From NCBI GenBank assembly GCA_036925085.1, contig JAUPFP010000028.1:3315001-3379000 (forward strand): a stretch of DNA of 64,000 bases, in the 5' to 3' direction. Below are positions 57,455-64,000 of the stretch, piece after piece (the first letter of the stretch is position 1; every line of letters begins with the position of its first letter). The DNA comes from Brachycybe producta. Lineage: Eukaryota; Arthropoda; Diplopoda; Playtdesmida; Andrognathidae. Position numbers and translations under genes: made by a program. The notes under the pieces are model-generated. The model made no database searches and was not told the DNA's origin. It saw only the letters and a list, made by a program, of their open reading frames with translations.

Positions 57455-57637
57455 GTTTCCACGTTCTAAAGCTTGTCAATCCATGATATTCAGTTCCTTT
57501 CAAGTTCAATCTAAAAAAAAATTGAAGTGGATTTTGTTATTGCCTTTCAATCTTGGCTCGAATAGAAATCCACTTTTTTTTTAATTAAACTGTGCATGGG
57601 CGTGGATTGACAAGCTTTAAAACTTGGAAACATAACC
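57455..57637. repeat. Fold-back element
   Basis: AAAGCTTGTCAATCCA (57468-57483) and its exact complement (57603-57618); the pairing extends outward through GTTTCCACGTT / AACTTGGAAAC. Related CAATCTTGGCT motifs lie on both sides. Confidence 0.6.
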
Positions 57638-58046
57638 TTTTTTGTTCAATTTATAATGCTTACAATGATGGAAACATGAGAAATTAGTTTAAAAAGATTT
57701 AATAAAAATAACCTCTCACTAAATACAATTTCTAAAGAAAGAAAAATTAAGAAATGTTTGTGGTGAATTTCACATAAAATCCTGAATTTACAAGCCAGGA
57801 TTGACTGTCTGTAGCAGGCGAAATGCGCTTTTTTTCTTCTTCTTTTTGTTTAGAGTTCGGAATTAATTTTAAGGTTTGAAAATAAAATAAAACACAATTG
57901 TGTTTTTTAATCATTAAAAAAAAAACACCGCATGAACTTAAAAAATGCATTTGATAATAATAATTTGTCATCAATTTTAGACAAATCAAGAGTTTTTTTT
58001 TATCAATATTAATCAAACCATGAATCTCATCGTTTCGAAAATCCAG

Positions 58047-58052
58047 TTTATT
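58047..58052 (-). terminator. Candidate poly(A) signal of Tret1-like gene 1
   Basis: Minus-strand AATAAA 7 bp past the stop codon; a very short 3' UTR if used. Confidence 0.3.
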
Positions 58053-58058
58053 TCTTAA

Positions 58059-59438
58059 TTATTTCGATAAAAAACTAAAACAACTGCAGCCATTGTTGGA
58101 TTTGATCCAATCTTCGGTCTCTTCTAACGTTTTCCCTTTCGTTTCAGGTACGACGAAACCGATAAAAGTGACCGCAACAATCGAAACCGCAGCGAAAAAG
58201 AAGAAAGTGCCAGAATAACTGAACGAATCGGTGAGTATTGAGAATAACACGGGTGATGCAGTGTTAAATAGTCCAAATCCGATAAGTCCGACTGTGATGC
58301 CGAACATGCGATAACGAGTTGGAAACAGCTCGTTCACTAAAGTGACCGTTAACGAACCGGCGCCTAGAAAAACTCCGATGCTGTTAGCGAATAGAAAAAT
58401 GAGAGGAAGATACGATAACAAAGAAGACGACACACCTTCGTTGGTAAGTTTCTCGTAAATACCGATTCCGATCATCGATATGGCCATCGTGACGTATGAA
58501 GTTAAGAAAAGTGGCCGTCTGCCGATCCGATCGACGGCTAGCGTATTAATAACTTGTCCAACTAAACTACTCGTAGAAAGGATAATTCCCTGAACGTAAG
58601 AATTAAGAAAACCATTCGAAACGTGGTCGAAGATGGTGACCGAATACATTCTAATCAGCATTGCTCCACTCAAAGAAATAAACGCGTACAAAATCAAGGT
58701 AATCGCACATCCTTTGATTATTCCGAGTTGCCACAATTCCGTAAATGTGGTTCTCGATCTTTTCGAAGCTTCGATCTTGGTTTCGATGGCCGATACTTCT
58801 TCCGAAACATCTTCGCATCTTCTAAGCCAACGAAGAGAACGTTCAGATTCGCCGCGATTATTTGTCATGATGAGATAGTGAGGCGTTTCGGGAATAAAAA
58901 GAACGGAAACTGATCCCGGAATGCAGATAGCGACACATACGACCGAAACCCAGTTCCAACGAAGTAAATATCCGAAACTTTGTATGAAAACAGAACCTAA
59001 GGCATACGAAAAAAATAACATACTCAGATAGAATCCTCGCCGTTTTGCAGGTGAGATCTCGGATACGTATACACTGGATACGGATTGAGATATTCCGCAG
59101 TAGACTCCGGCGAGAATCCGACCTAGAAACAAAACGTAAACGGATGACGAAGCCGTAACGATGGTCCACGATAGGGCTGCAATGGCAAATTGGAACATGA
59201 GCTTTGTTCTGCGTCCAAATCGACTGTTGGTCGAGATGGAAAATAAAGCTCCGATGATCTCACCCACGAATAGAAAACTTACGAACAAACTTCCTTCGTT
59301 GGGACTCAAGTGAAATGGATTTTTGTGTGAGTTTATATCGGGAATCGTAGACGAACTGTAGCCGGCTGCACATGATACGAGTATCATCGATAGTGCCGAA
59401 GGAATAATCGAAAGAACTTCTCTCTTGTTACATTTCAT
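58059..59438 (-). CDS. SLC2/Tret1-like sugar transporter, gene 1 (intronless)
   Basis: A single exon of 459 residues, the full length of the sugar-porter branch of the major facilitator superfamily, with 12 predicted helices. Family marks are FGRRTKL after helix 2, LGRILAGVYCGISQ in helix 4, YVSEISPAKRRG, IPETPHYLI before the central loop, VDRIGRRPLFL after helix 8, NELFPTRYR, and VPETKGKTLEE after helix 12. It resembles arthropod facilitated trehalose transporters (Tret1) and fits uptake or release of a sugar across the plasma membrane. In helix 7 the usual QQxSGIN is replaced by FISLSGAMLIRMYS: both glutamines and the Asn that bind hexose are gone, so the substrate may be different. The central loop (about 185-230) is charged. 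The lack of introns suggests retroposition or intron loss before the tandem duplication. It has a near-copy 2.5 kb upstream on the same strand. Confidence 0.9.
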   Translation of the reverse strand: MKCNKREVLSIIPSALSMILVSCAAGYSSSTIPDINSHKNPFHLSPNEGSLFVSFLFVGEIIGALFSISTNSRFGRRTKLMFQFAIAALSWTIVTASSSVYVLFLGRILAGVYCGISQSVSSVYVSEISPAKRRGFYLSMLFFSYALGSVFIQSFGYLLRWNWVSVVCVAICIPGSVSVLFIPETPHYLIMTNNRGESERSLRWLRRCEDVSEEVSAIETKIEASKRSRTTFTELWQLGIIKGCAITLILYAFISLSGAMLIRMYSVTIFDHVSNGFLNSYVQGIILSTSSLVGQVINTLAVDRIGRRPLFLTSYVTMAISMIGIGIYEKLTNEGVSSSLLSYLPLIFLFANSIGVFLGAGSLTVTLVNELFPTRYRMFGITVGLIGFGLFNTASPVLFSILTDSFSYSGTFFFFAAVSIVAVTFIGFVVPETKGKTLEETEDWIKSNNGCSCFSFLSK

Positions 59439-59699
59439 CTTGAAATCAAAGAAAATACAAAATTAACTGGTTTAAGAAAGGAATACGTTCAACTTGGTTC
59501 GAGTAAAACTTGTATATGAATCACACATTACAAATATGTTTTCACAAATTCCATACAAATTTATAAATACGTTTCTGATTTGACATCGATTAGATAAACG
59601 AATGATTGTTTGGTCTGAAAGATTCTGTTATCTCAATGAACTAAATTAACAAAGTAATAACAGTGCTGCATTATACTTTATCTATACACCTAAAAAGTT

Positions 59700-59905
59700 A
59701 AATTCATTTAAATGTTTTACACGTTCTACAAAGCCCTGTCGAATTCAATTTAGTTAATAATCTCAAAATATTAAGTTAATATTTAAATATAATATGTAAA
59801 CTATTGATAAAATGTTGATATAAATGTTTTAAATGTTGATTTTTTATTTGGTTCGTGTCCATAACCTGATTCCGTATAATTCAACTAAACACATGTGTGT
59901 GTGTG
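59700..59905 (+). repeat. Dispersed repeat family I, copy 2
   Basis: Counterpart of 40100-40420 (TTTTTATTTGGTTCGTGTCC, GATTCCGTATAATTCA, CATGTGTGTGTGTG), directly before Helitron-like H4. Confidence 0.6.
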
Positions 59906-60472
59906 ATTAACGCTGTACAAACAAGGACAAAAACCTTGAAGCACGTCGGAATTTATATAAATTTAAATGAATAAATGAACAGCTTTTTATTTTCTCAAGG
60001 TCAACTATATGTTGCACACTCCCCATCCAAGAACCCCATGATATTAAACTGGAGATGGGAAAAAGGTTGGAAAGTGTAGAAGGAGGGGAGAGAGAGAGAA
60101 AAGTGGGAGGGGTGACTGAAATTGAAATAAAAGGAGGAAAAAAAAGGAAAAAACGACGCGCATGCGTACACCAGAGAAAATGAAACGCTCATTGTCTCTT
60201 TCAAATATAAAAAGGGGAGGGGATAATAGTAGCAAAATTAAACTACAGTTTATCACAGGCAATTGTGCCCAACATTAGAATTTCTTTTGCTCAGCTGTTT
60301 TATGACGTCAGACTAAGTAACAAACCAATTAGAAATTGATGACTCATCAATTTCTAATTGGTTTGTTACTTGGTCTGACGTTATAAAAGGGGCGGAGGAA
60401 AAGAAATTCTAATGCTGGGCACAATTGCCTGTGAATTTTGCTCCCGTCATTTATGACGGGTTACCCTACTAG
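59906..60472 (+). mobile_element. Helitron-like element H4 with nested MITE
   Basis: GATTAACGCTGTACAAACAA, AAGCACGTCGGAATTTATAT, the GAGAGAAAAGTGGGAGGGG block, GACGCGCATGCG, the MITE (60252-60432), and the terminus TTTTGCTCCCGTCATTTATG with hairpin CCCGTCAT/ATGACGGG and CTAG at 60469-60472. It is the most complete copy on the plus strand. An (AAT)n run follows the CTAG. Confidence 0.65.
60252..60432. mobile_element. Family-A MITE nested in Helitron-like H4
   Basis: Ends ACAGGCAATTGTGCCCAACA and the complement; the centre is a near-perfect palindrome (AATTAGAAATTGATGA / TCATCAATTTCTAATT). It sits at the same point of the host element as in H1. Confidence 0.7.
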
Positions 60473-60653
60473 TAATAATAATAATAATAATAATAATTTT
60501 TATTGTCACAAAGGTGAAAAAGGAAATATCATAACTTACATGGGACAAACATACCATTTCTATACAATATTAGAAGAAAATAAAACATCAATGAATAAAA
60601 ACAGTCACTCTGAGGATAGTCAGTCAGTCAGTTTTAAACAATAAATTTTTATC

Positions 60654-60944
60654 TTAAAAATACAAAAAAAATTCTGAATTGACAATGTTAAATGGAAGAG
60701 CATTCCACAAGGGAATAACACGGTTCAGAAAATACAATATTCTTCTATTGACCTTTTGCGGTCTCAAAATAACTCTCATATTATGGGTCCGTGTACTTAA
60801 AAGGTAAAATTTGTATACATGATAAAAATTCATCTGAACAATACGAAATTCGAAAAAAATAATCTTAAAAAATAAACATAAGGATGCATAAATTCGTCGT
60901 TCGCACAATGATTGAAGATTTAATTTTTTTAAACCGTTCATCAT
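60654..60944 (-). pseudogene. Decayed C-terminal part of a LINE reverse transcriptase ORF
   Basis: Reads STRTHNMRVILRPQKVN and YFLNRVIPLWNALPFNIVNS, the conserved end of non-LTR reverse transcriptases (thr-arg...phe-x-x-arg...W-N-x-L-P). No upstream RT domain is readable. Confidence 0.6.
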
Positions 60945-61950
60945 ATGGTAAATTTCTAAGAGCAGGTACTTGAATACAAAACAATTGAACTTGAATACAA
61001 TTAGCAGCTCATTGGGTGTACAGGGTATTAGAGAATGGTGATAGACCTAGGCCTATTTAAAGCACAAAGTTAAATTTGGACCGGAAAGGGAACGGAACCT
61101 CCGATAATCGGGACTATACTGTATTTTAATTACACTTACAGAAGCACTTAATTATATGTTGTTGCTAGTGAAACGGGAAGTACTGCAACCGAATCCCTGT
61201 AACTAGAATCCGTTTAAGTCGAAGACTGACTGTACTTTTACGTAATTATAGTGTATTTTGTAGTTAATTACGTACGAACTGTGGTTTAATCACCTTCATA
61301 TCATATTTTGTTAAACGAAGGATGAGAACATTTATTTCTGCTTGTGTCAAGATGATTAATTTGAACTGTCAACCTGACAACCAATCATTCTGTCCAAAGT
61401 AGTTTCCAAGATAATATTTTTTTGGCTCCTCGAGTCATCTCGCCCCAAAATACCATTAGAATGTGGACCAGATTTATGGACATAACGGTCCTGACTGATA
61501 AAACAAAATATATCGGGGTTGTTTGCGAGGGGATCTATTTCAATCATAATTTTTTTTTTTCAAAAGAAATTGTGTTAGATGGTCAAGCAACAAAATTCAA
61601 CACATTGTTTTACTATGGAATTGTACGGCTCTTTATTTCACATGATACGAACATTTTATAATCACAGTGTCAAGGAAGTATTTTCGTTATTTACAATGTT
61701 TCAAATTCTTCGTGATTTTTTTTTTTTGCCGAGGGGCCTTAATTTTAAAGGCCCATATGACTTCCAGTTCAAGATTTTCAATTACTTCAGGCCAGACAAA
61801 CCCCCAATATTTTCAATAATTTAATCACATTTCAATCTATTTCATCAAATTGCTGAAATTGATTGAATACCTGAAATTCAGGGAAAATCAAGCTTAAGAA
61901 TTTTTATCAGTTTAGGCAAACCTCAAGAAATCGTTTCAGAATTAAGTTCA
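60945..61950. other. Spacer between the two Tret1-like genes
   Basis: No gene and no recognised repeat; sequence shared with the 3' flank of gene 1 was not seen. Confidence 0.35.
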
Positions 61951-63327
61951 TTATTTGTTTTTTTCATAACAAATGCAGCAACTGTTGGATTTGATCCAAT
62001 CTTCGGTCTCTTCTAACGTTTTCCCTTTCGTTTCAGGTACGACGAAACTGATAAAAGTGGTCGCAACGATCGAAACCGCAGCGAAAAAGAAGAAAGCGCC
62101 AGAATAACCGAACGAATCGGTAAGAATTAAGAATAACTCGGGTGTTGCAGTGTTAAATAGTCCAAATCCGATAAGTCCGACTGTGATACCGAACATGCGA
62201 TAACGAGTTGGAAACAGTTCGTTCACTAAAGTGACCGTTAACGAACCGGCTCCTAGAGAAGCTCCGATGCTGTTAGCGAATAGAAAAATGAGAGGAAGAT
62301 ATGATAACGAAGAAGACGACACACCTTCGTTGGTAAGTTTCTCGTAAATACCGATTCCGATCATCGATATGGCCATCGTGACGTAAGAAGTTAAGAAAAG
62401 TGGCCGTCTGCCGATCCGATCGACAGCTAGCGTATTAATAACTTGTCCAACTAAACTACTAGTAGAAAAGATAATTGTCTCAACGTACGCGTTAAGAAAA
62501 CCGTTCGAAACGTGGTCGAAGATGGTGACCGAATACATTTTTATCAGCATTGCGCCACATAAAGAATGAAACGCGTTCAAAATCAATATAACCAAAGCTC
62601 CTTTGAAGATTCCGAGGTGCCACAGTTCCATAAAAGTGATTTTCGATCTTTTCGAAGCTTCGATCTTTTCTTTAATGGCCGATATTTCTTCCGAAACATC
62701 TTCGCATCTTCTAAGCCAACGAAGAGAACGCTCAGATTCCTCGCAGTTATTTGTCATGATGAGATAGTGAGGCGTTTCAGGAATAAAAAGAACGAAAACT
62801 GATCCCGGAATGCAGATCGCGACACATACGACCGAAACCCAGTTCCAACGAAGAAAATATCCGATAATTTGTATGAAAACTAAACCGAAGGCATACAGCA
62901 AATATAAGATACTCACATAGAATCCTCGCCGTTTTGCAGGCGAAATCTCGGAAACGTATGCACTGGATACAGATTGAGATATTCCGCAGTAGATTCCGGC
63001 GAGAATCCGACCTAGAAATAACACATAAACGGATGACGAAGCCGTAATGATTGTCCACGATATGGCCGCAATGGCAAATTGGAACATGAGCTTTGTTCTG
63101 CGTCCAATACGACTGTCGGTCGAGATGGAAAACAAAGCTCCGACGATTTCACCCACAAACAGAAAACTTACGAACAAACTTCCTTCGTTGGGACTCAAGT
63201 GAAATGGATTTTTGTGTGAGTTTATATCGGGAATCGCAGATGAGCTGTAGTTGGCTGCAAATGATACGAGTATCATCGATAGTATCGAAGGAATAATCGA
63301 AAGAACTTCTCTCTTGTTAAGTTTCAT
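61951..63327 (-). CDS. SLC2/Tret1-like sugar transporter, gene 2 (intronless)
   Basis: 458 residues, single exon, close to gene 1 by eye (roughly 85-90% identical protein and similar DNA). The same family marks are present: IGRRTKL, LGRILAGIYCGISQ, YVSEISPAKRRG, IPETPHYLI, VDRIGRRPLFL, NELFPTRYR and VPETKGKTLEE. Differences cluster in helix 5 (YVSILYLLYAFGLVFIQ here) and around helix 7 (LVILILNAFHSLCGAMLIKM here), while the ends and cytosolic motifs are nearly unchanged. The hexose-binding QQ pair of helix 7 is also missing. The 2.5-kb spacing and shared orientation indicate a tandem duplication. It is probably a facilitative sugar or trehalose carrier at the plasma membrane; substrate is not deducible. 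Confidence 0.9.
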   Translation of the reverse strand: MKLNKREVLSIIPSILSMILVSFAANYSSSAIPDINSHKNPFHLSPNEGSLFVSFLFVGEIVGALFSISTDSRIGRRTKLMFQFAIAAISWTIITASSSVYVLFLGRILAGIYCGISQSVSSAYVSEISPAKRRGFYVSILYLLYAFGLVFIQIIGYFLRWNWVSVVCVAICIPGSVFVLFIPETPHYLIMTNNCEESERSLRWLRRCEDVSEEISAIKEKIEASKRSKITFMELWHLGIFKGALVILILNAFHSLCGAMLIKMYSVTIFDHVSNGFLNAYVETIIFSTSSLVGQVINTLAVDRIGRRPLFLTSYVTMAISMIGIGIYEKLTNEGVSSSSLSYLPLIFLFANSIGASLGAGSLTVTLVNELFPTRYRMFGITVGLIGFGLFNTATPELFLILTDSFGYSGAFFFFAAVSIVATTFISFVVPETKGKTLEETEDWIKSNSCCICYEKNK

Positions 63328-64000
63328 TTTGGAACGTTAAAAAAACGTCAGCTTGTTAAAGAAAGGATTCTGTTTAACTTGCTTTAAGTGAAACATGTAT
63401 TCAGATTGCACACGAGTACTTTGGAAGTTGTATACGTTTCGGATTTGACAATGATTAGATTAAGTAATCATAGTCTGGTCTGAATGATTACGTTATCAGT
63501 TAACTAAACCATCAAAATAATACACGTTTCGACGGGCTGTGACAGACACATACAATAAAAAAAAGTTTGGCCGTGTATTGGTCCGAGATCAAACTTGAAT
63601 ATTTTGCAGTTATGGACAGTTCCGAAAGTTTCCGCATAAGTCGAATAACTGCATATGTTGTATGCACTTAAGTACTATGTATTTTAATTACAGTTAACAA
63701 TGTTCTGTTTAAAAAGCCTTCATTAAAAATATTGGCAAAAAACCAAAACAAATTTAAAAGACTACTTAAAAATAAGTAGATATTTAATGAGCTGACGTTT
63801 CGACCTGGTATTGGTCATTATCAGATAAAGAACACATAAAGACACAAAAGACATAAAGACTCAAATGCAAGCATCATATTCACAATGAGGAGAAAAAAAA
63901 ATATTAATATCTTAAAAATACATTTCTGACTGGAAAAACCAGCAAGTCAAAAAGGGAGGCAGTTAGTTCATCGCTTTACATTAAGGCTGTACCGATCACA
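63328..64000. other. 5' flank of Tret1-like gene 2 and right edge
   Basis: No gene. The region 63785-63830 carries a hammerhead-ribozyme-like motif. Confidence 0.4.
63790..63824 (-). ncRNA. Decayed hammerhead-ribozyme-like motif, as in Penelope-like elements
   Basis: On the minus strand CTGATAATGACC, a short loop, then GGTCGAAACGTC. This is the CUGAUGA - stem II - GAAAC - GUC layout typical of hammerheads in Penelope-like retroelements. Stem II (GACC/GGTC) is intact. The core has A where the catalytic G of CUGAUGA should be, so self-cleavage is unlikely. I see no reverse transcriptase nearby. Confidence 0.45.

Noticed and set aside
58623..58913. ORFs opposite and overlapping Tret1-like gene 1 (similar ones at 62566-62802 and 58858-59169)
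   Set aside because: Shadow frames of the transporter genes; conserved between the copies only because the coding frame is.

Overview
This window is nuclear DNA of an animal, probably an arthropod. It is AT-rich, its genes have short exons with GT-AG introns, and non-coding DNA is packed with microsatellites and short terminal-inverted-repeat transposons. An interstitial (TTAGG)n tract, the usual arthropod telomere repeat, lies near 9.4 kb, and arthropod-type TCAGTT initiator sequences precede three start codons. The species cannot be named from the sequence.

Layout. Positions 1-26.7 kb hold no gene I can support; they contain MITEs, fold-back elements, a Helitron-like element and long simple repeats. 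A single-exon Myb/SANT-like DNA-binding protein lies at 26.75-27.53 kb (+). Next comes a divergent housekeeping pair: PSMB4, a proteasome beta subunit (-, 28.7-30.3 kb, 7 exons, 259 aa), and BLOC1S6/pallidin (+, 30.9-31.6 kb, 5 exons, 124 aa). From 33 to 63.3 kb every gene is on the minus strand: an SLC5 sodium-coupled transporter closest to the SMIT/SLC5A3 type (15 exons, 665 aa), two tandem TMLHE-like trimethyllysine dioxygenases (6 exons each, 424 and about 418 aa), and two tandem intronless SLC2/Tret1-like sugar transporters (459 and 458 aa). All spliced models keep frame across every junction and sum to whole codons, which is the main support for the exon coordinates.

Function. PSMB4 and BLOC1S6 are unrelated in job (proteasome core; lysosome-related organelle biogenesis) and probably share only a promoter region. 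The 33-63 kb genes handle small solutes: myo-inositol or sugar uptake, the first step of carnitine synthesis, and sugar or trehalose transport. Whether they are co-regulated is speculation.

The repeat fraction is the most unusual part. One MITE family has clear 9-bp target duplications and carries GC-box, CCAAT-box and CRE-like motifs in each copy. The same MITE is nested in a Helitron-like family, one copy of which lacks it. A second abundant fold-back family fills introns of the dioxygenase genes. There is also a fold-back element with a TTAGG island between inverted 16-bp arrays, and a decayed hammerhead-ribozyme-like motif near the right edge.
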